DNA of 64,000 nucleotides, from positions 31,332-95,331 of the forward strand of contig CADEFT010000027.1 in NCBI GenBank assembly GCA_902826685.1, given 5' to 3'. A program made the position numbers and the translations under genes. The DNA is from an uncultured Acidobacteriota bacterium (GTDB lineage Bacteria > Acidobacteriota > Terriglobia > Bryobacterales > Bryobacteraceae). Of this stretch, positions 36,370 to 44,549 are shown piece after piece. Each line of letters starts with the position of its first letter. Position 1 is the first letter of the stretch. The notes beneath the pieces are model-generated. The model was not told where the DNA came from. It made no database searches and saw nothing but the letters and a program-made list of their open reading frames with translations.

Positions 36370-38046
36370 ATGCAAACAAAGTCCAAATCCAACGAATCCG
36401 CTGGAAATGAAGCCCCGGCATCGGGCGCTTCGCGGCGGGAGTTACTGCAAATCGGAAATGCGTTGGCGCTGCCGGTGCTGCTGGGCGGCACACAGGCTCA
36501 GGCTTCCGGCCCGCTACGGGCAGGCCCGGAAATTTATCAATCGATCGGCGTGGAGCCGGTCATCAACTGCCGGGGCACTTTCACCATCATCGGTGCCTCG
36601 ATCGAGTTGCCGGAAGTGCGCGCGGCCATGGACGCCGCCGCTCAACACTTCGTTCAATTGGATGAGCTGGCGGAAGCGGTGGGCCGCCGGCTGGCCGAAT
36701 TGACGGGGGCGGAATGGGGTATGGTTTCAGCCGGCTGCGCCGCCGGCTTGAAGCACGTCACCGCCGCGTGCGTGGCCGGCGGCAATCCGGAGAAACTGCT
36801 CCGAATTCCGGATCTTTCGGGGATGGAGAAGGTAGAAGTGGTGTCGCCGCGCTCCTCGCGCAGCGCCTATGACCATGCCATCCGCAACATCGGGGTCAAG
36901 ATGATCACGGTGGACACGGCGGAGGAACTGGAGCGGGCGCTCAGCGCGCGCACGGCGATGATTTATCTTTCGGCGGGCGGCGCAATGAACGCGGGTCCGC
37001 TGTCGCTGGAAAACGTGGCGCGCATGGCGAAATCGAGGGATATTCCGATTCTGGTGGACGCCGCGGCCGAAGTGTTGACGATCCCCAATGTGCACCTGGC
37101 GCGGGGCGCGACGGTGGTGGCCTACAGTGGCGGCAAGGCGATCTGCGGGCCGCAATGCGCGGGATTGCTGCTCGGCCGCAAGGACATTCTCATGTCGGCG
37201 TGGCAGGCGAGTTCGCCGCATCACGGGCCGGGCCGCGATAACAAGGTGGGCCGCGAGGAAACGCTGGGCATGCTGGCCGCCGTGGAGGCGTGGGTCAAGC
37301 GCGATCACAAGGCGGAGTGGAGCAAGTGGCTTGGCTACCTGGATACGATTTCGAAGCGCGTGACACAGGCCGCGGGCGTGAGCGCGCAGGTGCGCGAGCC
37401 GAACGGGCTATCGAATCGCAGTCCTTCGCTGGTCATTTCCTGGGATCCGGCTCAGCTTCACATCACCGGCGAAGAAGTGGCCGAACTGGTGGCGCGCAGC
37501 AAGCCGAGGATCGCGTTGGGTGCCGGCGGGCTCGATCGTGGCCGTGGCGGAGCTTCGGCCGAGCCATCGAAGACCTCCATCGACATCACGGCCTGGATGA
37601 TGCAGCCGGGCGACGACAAGGTGGTGGCGGAGCGGCTTCATGCGGTTCTTTCCGAGAAGCGCAGTGCGAAGCCGGCGGGCGCGGCTCCGGCTGGGAACTT
37701 GAGCGGACGATGGGATGTGAACGTCGAGTTCTTCAGCAGCAAGAGCCAGCATTCGTTAATGCTGGAGCAGGAGGGCAACCGGCTGCAGGGGTCCCACAAA
37801 GGCGACTTTTCGGTGCGCGATATCTTCGGCATGATCGAAGGGGACCAGATCAAGCTGCGCAGCGTGGATCGCGTGCCCGGCGATGCCATCATCTTCACGT
37901 TTGCCGGCACGCTGTCGGGCGATACGATTTCAGGCCCGATTTACATGGGCGAGTATTTGAATGCGAAGTTCACCGCGAAGCGGCATGGCTATCCGGGGAA
38001 CCGGACGTCGATCGTGATTCCGGGCGGACCGCCGCTGGCGAATTAA
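36370..38046 (+). CDS. Tat-exported SelA/glucosaminate-ammonia-lyase-like PLP protein with a C-terminal beta domain
   Basis: A 558-residue protein. Residues 20-45 form a Tat signal (S-R-R-E-L-L-Q-I-G-N). Residues about 50-455 match the fold-type I PLP family of selenocysteine synthase-like and D-glucosaminate-6-phosphate ammonia-lyase proteins: V-I-N-C-R-G-T, G-A-E-W-G-M-V-S-A-G-C-A-A, L-V-D-A-A-A-E. Lys256 in A-Y-S-G-G-K-A-I-C-G-P-Q is the expected PLP lysine. Residues about 465-545 form an added beta domain (G-R-W-D-V-N-V-E-F, L-M-L-E-Q-E-G-N-R-L-Q-G-S-H-K-G). Export of a PLP enzyme is unusual. It ends four bases into the convergent DUF1501 gene. Confidence 0.8.
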   Translation: MQTKSKSNESAGNEAPASGASRRELLQIGNALALPVLLGGTQAQASGPLRAGPEIYQSIGVEPVINCRGTFTIIGASIELPEVRAAMDAAAQHFVQLDELAEAVGRRLAELTGAEWGMVSAGCAAGLKHVTAACVAGGNPEKLLRIPDLSGMEKVEVVSPRSSRSAYDHAIRNIGVKMITVDTAEELERALSARTAMIYLSAGGAMNAGPLSLENVARMAKSRDIPILVDAAAEVLTIPNVHLARGATVVAYSGGKAICGPQCAGLLLGRKDILMSAWQASSPHHGPGRDNKVGREETLGMLAAVEAWVKRDHKAEWSKWLGYLDTISKRVTQAAGVSAQVREPNGLSNRSPSLVISWDPAQLHITGEEVAELVARSKPRIALGAGGLDRGRGGASAEPSKTSIDITAWMMQPGDDKVVAERLHAVLSEKRSAKPAGAAPAGNLSGRWDVNVEFFSSKSQHSLMLEQEGNRLQGSHKGDFSVRDIFGMIEGDQIKLRSVDRVPGDAIIFTFAGTLSGDTISGPIYMGEYLNAKFTAKRHGYPGNRTSIVIPGGPPLAN

Positions 38047-39434
38047 ACCAGCATCTTCTTCACGACGTTGCCGTGAATATCGGTGAGACGGAAGTCGCGC
38101 CCCAGGTGTCGGTAGGTGAGCCGTGTGTGATCGAAGCCCAGGCAATGCAGTAGCGTCGCCTGCAGGTCGTGCACGTGCACGGGATCCTCTTCGGCCCGCA
38201 TGCAGAATTCGTCTGTCTTGCCGACGACCTGGCCGCCCTTGATGCCGCCTCCCGCCACCCACATCGAATAAGCGAACGGGTGATGATCGCGGCCGCCTTG
38301 ATCGGGATCGCGGCCGAGGCGATGTTCCACCATCGGCGTGCGGCCGAACTCACCGCACCAGACAACGAGCGTGGAATCGAGCAGGCCGCGCTGCTTCAAA
38401 TCCGCGAGCAGCGCGCCGGTGGGCTTGTCGGTGGCGTCGCAATTCTCTTTGAGCTTTTTGTTCAGCTCCGTGTGATCGTCCCAGGAAGCATGGGCCAGCA
38501 TGACGAAGCGGACGCCGCGCTCCACCATGCGGCGCGCCAGCAGGCAATTGGTTCCATAGGAGCGGGTGGCTTTTTCGTCGATGCCGTAAGCCTCGCGCGT
38601 GGCGGCCGTCTCCTTTGAAAAATCGAGCAGACCGGGGGCCGCCGTCTGCATGCGGAAGGCGAGTTCGTACGATGAAATACGCGAGGCGATATCGAGTTCG
38701 CCGGTCTCTTCCATGTGCCGCTCATTCAGATCCTTCAACGCGTCGAGCGTGGTCCGTTGAGTCTGGCGGGAAAGCTGGCCCGGATTCGACAGATAAAGAA
38801 TCGGATCGCCGGAATTGCGGAAAACGGTGCCCTGGTAGAGCGACGGCAGGAAGCCGTTGGTCCAGTTGGTGACGCCGCCCGAAGTCCCGCGGCCGGAGGC
38901 GAGCACAACGAACCCGGGCAGATCCTGCGATTCGCTGCCGAGTCCATAGGTCACCCAGGCGCCTACCGAGGGGCGGCCAAACTGCATCGATCCGCTGAAT
39001 AGCAGCAACTGGCCCGGGTGGTGATTGAAGGCGTCGGTGTGCATCGAGCGGATGAGGCAGATGTCGTCGGCGCGGGCGGCGGTATGCGGAATCCAGTCGG
39101 CCATCTCGGTGCCGCTTTGACCCCAGGGCTTGAAGGTGCGCGGGCTTGGCAGAATGCCGGCATCGGGCTGGGCGAAAGCGAGTTTCGATTCGAAGAACTT
39201 CACATACTCCGGCGGCAGCGGCTTGCCGGAATACTTGCCCAGGCCGGGCTTGGGGTCGAACAGATCGAGTTGGCTCGGGCCGCCTTCCTGGAACATGAAA
39301 ATGATGTTCTTGGCCTTGCCGGGGAAGTGCGGCTGGCGCGGCATCATGCCTTCGGCGCCCAGGCGGTCGGCCAGGGCGGCCGCCCAGAGTCCACCGGCGC
39401 ATTTTTGGAAGAATCCACGGCGTGTGGGGATCAT
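38043..39434 (-). CDS. DUF1501 family protein (pair 3)
   Basis: A 463-residue exported protein with a Tat-like start (I-P-T-R-R-G-F-F-Q-K-C). DUF1501 marks are Q-E-G-G-P-S-Q-L-D-L-F-D-P-K-P, W-C-G-E-F-G-R-T-P-M and G-R-D-H-H-P-F-A-Y. It lies six bases downstream of its PSCyt1/DUF1549/DUF1553 partner. It shares the R-S-M-H-T-D-A-F-N-H-H-P-G-Q region with the pair 2 protein. Function unproven. Confidence 0.88.
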   Translation of the reverse strand: MIPTRRGFFQKCAGGLWAAALADRLGAEGMMPRQPHFPGKAKNIIFMFQEGGPSQLDLFDPKPGLGKYSGKPLPPEYVKFFESKLAFAQPDAGILPSPRTFKPWGQSGTEMADWIPHTAARADDICLIRSMHTDAFNHHPGQLLLFSGSMQFGRPSVGAWVTYGLGSESQDLPGFVVLASGRGTSGGVTNWTNGFLPSLYQGTVFRNSGDPILYLSNPGQLSRQTQRTTLDALKDLNERHMEETGELDIASRISSYELAFRMQTAAPGLLDFSKETAATREAYGIDEKATRSYGTNCLLARRMVERGVRFVMLAHASWDDHTELNKKLKENCDATDKPTGALLADLKQRGLLDSTLVVWCGEFGRTPMVEHRLGRDPDQGGRDHHPFAYSMWVAGGGIKGGQVVGKTDEFCMRAEEDPVHVHDLQATLLHCLGFDHTRLTYRHLGRDFRLTDIHGNVVKKMLV

Positions 39435-39440
39435 GAGCGT

Positions 39441-41945
39441 TTACTCCCTGTGCAGAAATTCATCGAGGTTCAGCAGGACGCGGGCCATGACGGTCCACGT
39501 TCCGCCGATGGCCGGCGTGGAGGCGCCATCGGACTGCGGATAGAGATAGCGCGCCTCGTCGAGGTTTGACTCAAGCAGCGCCAATTCTTTTTGATAGTGG
39601 CGCTCGAGGGAAGCCCGCTCGGCGGGGTCCGGGTCGCGGCCGAGGCATAGCCGGAAAGCGTGGCTCAGCCGCTGCTCAAACGAAGGCGGCGACTCGCGAA
39701 GCAATCGAACGCCCAGCGACTGCGCTGCCTCCAGAAACACGGGATCGTTCAGCAGATTCAGCGCCTGCAGCGGCGTGGTGGAGCGCTGACGGCGGCTGCA
39801 GGAGAGTACGGCGTCGGGCGAATCGAAGGTCATCAACTGCGGATAAGGCACCGTGCGCTGGAAGAAAATATAGAGCCCGCGGCGATAGCGGTCCGGGCCG
39901 GTGGATTCGGGCCACTTGACGCTATTGGCATAGCTCAATTCCGTCACGCCCTTGGGCTGCGGCGGACGGATGCCAGGGCCGCCGATGGCGGGGTTCAAAA
40001 GCCCGGAAGCGGCGAGGGCGGAATCGCGGATCAACTCGGCGGGCAGACGCAGGCGCGCTTGACGTGCGAGCAACCGGTTGTCGGGATCCTTCTCGCGCAG
40101 ATCCTGCCGCACCTTCGAAGACTGGCGGTAGACGGCGGAGTTCACAATCAGGCGATGAATATGTTTCATGCGCCAGCCATTGTCCATCAACTCAGACGAT
40201 AGCCAGTCGAGCAGTTCGGGATGGGATGGCGCTTCGCCCCGGGTCCCGAAGTCCTCGGAAGTGAACACGAGACCGCGCCCGAAATACTCCTGCCAGAGGC
40301 GGTTCACGGTGACGCGCGCCGTCAGCGGATTGCGCCGCGAAACCAGCCACCGGGCGAGGTTGAGGCGATTCGCTTCCCCTTCAAGTGGCGGCAGCACGGC
40401 CGGAGTTCCAGCTTGCACTTCCACGCCCCGGCTACGGAAATCGCCGCGCATCAGAATGTGGCTGGGACGCGGGAAGAACGACTGGCGCACCGATTGCGCC
40501 ATGGCAACGGCCGGAGCGGATTTCGTCAGTGCCGCCCATTCCTTCTGCAGCGATTTCCAATCGCGCAACGCCAATTCTTCCTTCGAGAACACGTCGCTGG
40601 CACGTTCGATGAAATAGTCGGTCAACTGTTCGCGCTGCTCGCGCGGACGCTGGCTCTCTTCCATGCGCAGCACCGGTTGAAGGCCGTTGGTGAGGTTGCC
40701 GACGTACTTCCAGGCGAACTGAACCGGATCGTTGTTGCCCGGCTGGTCCGCGGCTTTGAGCAAGCGGGTGCGCCATTCGGCCATCAGTTCCGGACCGCCG
40801 TAGCTGGCGAACATCTCGCGCCGCGAAGCCTCGTAGCCGGGACGGGCGGCGAGCCAGGGACCCGCCTCGCCGGGCAGCGGCGCTTCCACGTCGTGATCCA
40901 CCAGCGGGTTGAAGAAAGCGAACAACGAATAAAATTCACGCTGCGAAATCGGATCGAACTTGTGATCGTGGCACTCGGCGCAGCCGACGCTCAACCCAAG
41001 CCAGGTGGTGCCCACCGTGCTCGCGCGATCCTTGACCTGGGCGATGCGGAACTCTTCGGTGTCCACGCCGCCTTCACGGTTGGTGAGCGAATTGCGATAA
41101 AAACCAGCGGCGGCTTTCTGATCGGGCGTGGGATTGGGAAGCAGATCCCCGGCCAGTTGCTCGACGGTGAAGCGGTCAAAGCCCATGTCGCGATTCAGGG
41201 CGTCGATCACCCACTGGCGGTAGCGCCAGGCGTAGGGGCGGGGACTATCCTTTTCGTAGCCGTCGGAATCGGCGTAATGCGCCAGATCGAGCCAGTGCCG
41301 CGCCCACTTCTCGCCGTAGTGCGGCGAGTTGAGCAGGCGCTCGACCGCACGCTCATAAGCCCCTGCGGCATTGTCGGCGAGGAACGCCTCGACGTCCTCG
41401 GGCGTGGGCGGAAGTCCGGTCAGATCGAGCGAGACGCGGCGCAGCAGCTTGGCCCGCGAAGCTTCGGGCGACGGCTCGATCTTTTCCTTTTCGAGCCGCG
41501 CCAGCACGAAGCGGTCGATGGCATTGCGGCTCCAGGCGGTGTTGCGCAGCGGCGGCTCGGCGGGCCGGCGGACGGGTTGAAACGACCAGTGCGAACTTTG
41601 CTTGGGCGCGGCGGCGGGTTTGAGGGTTGGGAATACCGCTCCGGCGGCGATCCAATCTTTCAACGTGGCGACCTCGCCGGAAGTAAGTTTCGGACCCGAC
41701 GGCGGCATCTTGCCTTCGGCGACCATGCGGATGAGTTTGCTCGAAGCGGGATCGCCGGGTTCGATGGCACGGCCGGAGTAGCCGCCCTTGAGTGCATCGG
41801 CCGCGCGGTCCAGACGAAGGCCGCTGCTCTGCACCGCCTCGCCGTGGCAGCCGGTGCAGTTCTTCACCAGAATGGGTTGTACGTCGCGAAGGAAATCGGG
41901 CGGCGCGGCCGCGAGAAGACCGATGAGAGCGATGCCGGAGATCAC
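39441..41945 (-). CDS. PSCyt1-DUF1549-DUF1553 protein (pair 3)
   Basis: An 834-residue exported protein starting with GTG at 41945. The N-terminal PSCyt1 domain carries K-N-C-T-G-C-H-G near 30. The DUF1549 domain has L-T-G-L-P-P-T-P-E-D-V and C-A-E-C-H-D-H-K-F-D-P, and the DUF1553 domain has V-N-R-L-W-Q-E-Y-F-G and T-P-L-Q-A-L-N-L-L-N-D. There is no LamG insertion, which explains the shorter length than the pair 2 copy. The start lies only five bases past the end of the cyclase gene at 41950, so this pair might be read through from the large upstream operon. Confidence 0.9.
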   Translation of the reverse strand: MISGIALIGLLAAAPPDFLRDVQPILVKNCTGCHGEAVQSSGLRLDRAADALKGGYSGRAIEPGDPASSKLIRMVAEGKMPPSGPKLTSGEVATLKDWIAAGAVFPTLKPAAAPKQSSHWSFQPVRRPAEPPLRNTAWSRNAIDRFVLARLEKEKIEPSPEASRAKLLRRVSLDLTGLPPTPEDVEAFLADNAAGAYERAVERLLNSPHYGEKWARHWLDLAHYADSDGYEKDSPRPYAWRYRQWVIDALNRDMGFDRFTVEQLAGDLLPNPTPDQKAAAGFYRNSLTNREGGVDTEEFRIAQVKDRASTVGTTWLGLSVGCAECHDHKFDPISQREFYSLFAFFNPLVDHDVEAPLPGEAGPWLAARPGYEASRREMFASYGGPELMAEWRTRLLKAADQPGNNDPVQFAWKYVGNLTNGLQPVLRMEESQRPREQREQLTDYFIERASDVFSKEELALRDWKSLQKEWAALTKSAPAVAMAQSVRQSFFPRPSHILMRGDFRSRGVEVQAGTPAVLPPLEGEANRLNLARWLVSRRNPLTARVTVNRLWQEYFGRGLVFTSEDFGTRGEAPSHPELLDWLSSELMDNGWRMKHIHRLIVNSAVYRQSSKVRQDLREKDPDNRLLARQARLRLPAELIRDSALAASGLLNPAIGGPGIRPPQPKGVTELSYANSVKWPESTGPDRYRRGLYIFFQRTVPYPQLMTFDSPDAVLSCSRRQRSTTPLQALNLLNDPVFLEAAQSLGVRLLRESPPSFEQRLSHAFRLCLGRDPDPAERASLERHYQKELALLESNLDEARYLYPQSDGASTPAIGGTWTVMARVLLNLDEFLHRE

Positions 41946-41949
41946 GACA

Positions 41950-43680
41950 TCATTTTACAGCCCTGATGAGAGCGCCCGTGGCGAAGATGAGCGGATAGAG
42001 CGTTTCGAAGTACCACAGACGCGCGAAGTAGAGGCCGATGGGGGATGGCTGGACGCGGCGGCCGCGATCGGTGGCATCGACGATCCAACGGACTCCGCGT
42101 TCGATTCCGGCGGCCGGGCCGCCTGCCGCCGTGAGTGCCTGCACGGCCAGCGCCGTTTCTTCCAGGCTCGATGGCGTGACGGGCGCGCCGCCCCAGCCCC
42201 CATCCGCATTCTGCGCCGCGCTCATCCAGTTCACCGCGGCGGGAACCAGCGGCGACGCGGAACCGGCCAGCGCGATCAAAGTGCGCGCGGTGCCGTAGAC
42301 GGGATTGCCGTCGCCGGGCGCATGCTCATTGCCGAACCAGAGCGGGGCCCATGCTCCACCCGATTGCTGCGTGCGGGCGAGATAGGCGAGGGCGCGGTCG
42401 AGGGCGCGTGAAGTTCGCATCTTCAAACCTGCATCGAGATCGGGCAGCCAGGCGCGCCAGGCGGCGATGGCATGGGCGGTGAGATCGGCTCCGCTGCGGT
42501 CGAAGGGAAGCTTGCCCCAGCCCCGGCAGAAGGTGGGTATGCCGCCATCGGAGTTTTGCAGGCCAAGCAGCCACTCGACGCCTAATCCCGCCGCCATGCG
42601 AGAGCGCGCGTCAATGGGACCCAAGTGGCGCAGGGCAAGCAGCGCGCCGGGTGTGTCGTCGGCATCGGGTACGCCGCCTGGCAGCGGAGTCCAGGCCCAG
42701 CCTCCCGGAGCGGCATGGGTATAGGGATGCTCCTCGCGATATTGCTGCGCGAGCAGCCACTCGCGAATCGCCTCGCGATCGAGGTCCGCGCTGAGTTCCG
42801 CCGACGCCGCCAGCGCATTGACCGAAAGGGTGGTGACCCAGGTCGCGAGATTCGTGTCGATGGGCCAGCTTCCATCGTCACGCATGGAGCGGGTGAGGAA
42901 TCCGACGGCCTCCTCGACGACGGGATCGGCCTGCCGTCCCGCCGAAGCGAGGCTGATGGTGACGAAACTGGTAAGCGGGGTGGCTTCGAGGTAACCGCCC
43001 GAGGAGGGCTGCACTTCATGCAGCAGCCGGGATGTGGCGGGGTGAACGGCTCGTCGCGCCAACCGCATCAGCGGATTCCAGGTGGGGCGGTGATGATGGC
43101 GCACCTGGCCGATGGCGATAAGCGCGGGCAGCGCGTAGCTCACGACAGGCAGCCGCAGCCAACCGAAGAGTTGATGCGGGAGCGCGGCCAGTTCGAAGGG
43201 CAGTTGCGGAATGTGGCGCCAGGCCACTTTGCCGGCGATCGCCATCACGGTGAGGATGGGGACGGAGAACGTACGGTCATTGCCGTAGCGTCGCAGGATG
43301 GCGGCGGCCAATCGGTCCGCATCGAGTCCGCCCGCCTCGCGCCGCAGCCAATCTTCGGCCCTCGAGACGGCGGCGGAGTAACGGGAGGCCGCGCCGGTGA
43401 GGGAGAACGCGCACCAGCACAGCAGCGTCGTGCTGATGTTGCTCTTGCTAAGAACCGTATCGCCCCAGCCGCCATCGGCGTTCTGATTGGCGGCGAGCCA
43501 GTCAAGGCCGGGCTGAACGGCGGCATCGGGCGAAGCGAGCGCGAGAGCCGAGACCGCGGTGGCGGTGGAAAGAGCGCTGCTTGAAAGATGGCCTTCCCAC
43601 CACCCGCCGCTCACGCGGTGTGCGAGAAGCTGGCCTGCCAGGTTTTGGAGGGTCTCATCCCAATCGCGGCGCAAGCTCAT
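41950..43680 (-). CDS. Squalene-hopene-cyclase-like class II terpene cyclase
   Basis: A 576-residue protein of alpha-alpha barrel type. It has repeated QW-like motifs (Q-N-A-D-G-G-W-G at 66-73, Q-N-S-D-G-G-I at 375-381, and another Q-N-A-D-G-G-W-G-G near the end). The acid motif D-A-D-D-T at 339-343 corresponds to the D-x-D-D that protonates squalene or other prenyl substrates in class II cyclases. It is some 60 residues shorter than typical hopene cyclases, so the substrate may be shorter than squalene. The start is set at 43680, two bases after the previous stop. It is the last gene of the nine-gene operon beginning at 51211. Confidence 0.85.
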   Translation of the reverse strand: MSLRRDWDETLQNLAGQLLAHRVSGGWWEGHLSSSALSTATAVSALALASPDAAVQPGLDWLAANQNADGGWGDTVLSKSNISTTLLCWCAFSLTGAASRYSAAVSRAEDWLRREAGGLDADRLAAAILRRYGNDRTFSVPILTVMAIAGKVAWRHIPQLPFELAALPHQLFGWLRLPVVSYALPALIAIGQVRHHHRPTWNPLMRLARRAVHPATSRLLHEVQPSSGGYLEATPLTSFVTISLASAGRQADPVVEEAVGFLTRSMRDDGSWPIDTNLATWVTTLSVNALAASAELSADLDREAIREWLLAQQYREEHPYTHAAPGGWAWTPLPGGVPDADDTPGALLALRHLGPIDARSRMAAGLGVEWLLGLQNSDGGIPTFCRGWGKLPFDRSGADLTAHAIAAWRAWLPDLDAGLKMRTSRALDRALAYLARTQQSGGAWAPLWFGNEHAPGDGNPVYGTARTLIALAGSASPLVPAAVNWMSAAQNADGGWGGAPVTPSSLEETALAVQALTAAGGPAAGIERGVRWIVDATDRGRRVQPSPIGLYFARLWYFETLYPLIFATGALIRAVK

Positions 43681-43682
43681 GA

Positions 43683-44549
43683 TCAAACCGCGAGATGGCC
43701 CAGGGCGAGAAGACCGTAGTAGGTGTATTCGGTGTCGATGGCATCGTCGGACCAGTGCCCGTAGAAGCCGCCCCGATTGGTCCACAGCGAGTCGATGAAA
43801 TCGAGGCAAGGCTCGCGCAGACGGTCGAAAGAAACCTGCGCGGTGGAGAGTGCGTGTAAGGCGGTGGCGGTGGAAAGCAGGTCCGGAATGGGCGCGGCCG
43901 GAACGGCGTAGAAGCCGCCCTCGGGGTGCATGCGCTCAAGCAGCCAATCGGCGAGAGGACCGGTTTCGCCGGTCAGCGCCACCACCGCGGCGGTGGCCGT
44001 GGTCACGCCCGAACGCGCGGCCGGCACGTTGGCATAGCCGCCGTCGGAGGCGCGGAGCGAGGCAAGGGAATGCATCAGCCGCTCCCGGCGGGGCGGCTCG
44101 CATCGAAGGTCCTGATAGGCGCCCATGGCAAGGAACGCCGCGTAGGCGGTGCCGTGCGCGGAATCGGGCGATTGATTGTAGCCTCCATCGGGCGTGCGAA
44201 ATGTTTCCAGTCGCGCGAGCAGGCGTTCGGCGGGAAAACGGCCGGCATACCGGCTGATGTTGGCCCACGCACGCACGAGACAGGCGAGGTGAACGAAGTC
44301 GAGATTCTCACCGTCCGCGAAGCCCGCGAGGAAGCGGGCAACCGGTTCGGTCGCGATCTCCCGCCGGATGGCCGTCATCGCCTCAAGCCCAAACACGGTG
44401 TAGTACAGATCGGGCTCGCCGGAGCGATCGCGAAAACCGCCGGAAGGATGAAGCTGGCTATCGAGGAAGGCGCCGACAAGGTCCGCCGAGTCACCGAGCA
44501 ACTTGGGCGCGAGCCTCGCCACCTGCAGCATTTCGAGCCTCAAACTCAC
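43683..44549 (-). CDS. Prenyltransferase/squalene-oxidase-repeat protein
   Basis: A 288-residue alpha-alpha toroid protein resembling the beta subunit of protein prenyltransferases, with repeats such as H-P-S-G-G-F-R-D, T-P-D-G-G-Y-N-Q, A-S-D-G-G-Y-A-N and H-P-E-G-G-F-Y-A. The zinc ligands of real prenyltransferases (D-x-C and a later His) are not seen, so it may bind an isoprenoid without transferring it, or act as half of a cyclase. The start is GTG 44549 or ATG 44531; either way it overlaps the DUF116-synthase gene by 40-60 bases. It directly precedes the cyclase gene. Confidence 0.75.
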   Translation of the reverse strand: MSLRLEMLQVARLAPKLLGDSADLVGAFLDSQLHPSGGFRDRSGEPDLYYTVFGLEAMTAIRREIATEPVARFLAGFADGENLDFVHLACLVRAWANISRYAGRFPAERLLARLETFRTPDGGYNQSPDSAHGTAYAAFLAMGAYQDLRCEPPRRERLMHSLASLRASDGGYANVPAARSGVTTATAAVVALTGETGPLADWLLERMHPEGGFYAVPAAPIPDLLSTATALHALSTAQVSFDRLREPCLDFIDSLWTNRGGFYGHWSDDAIDTEYTYYGLLALGHLAV

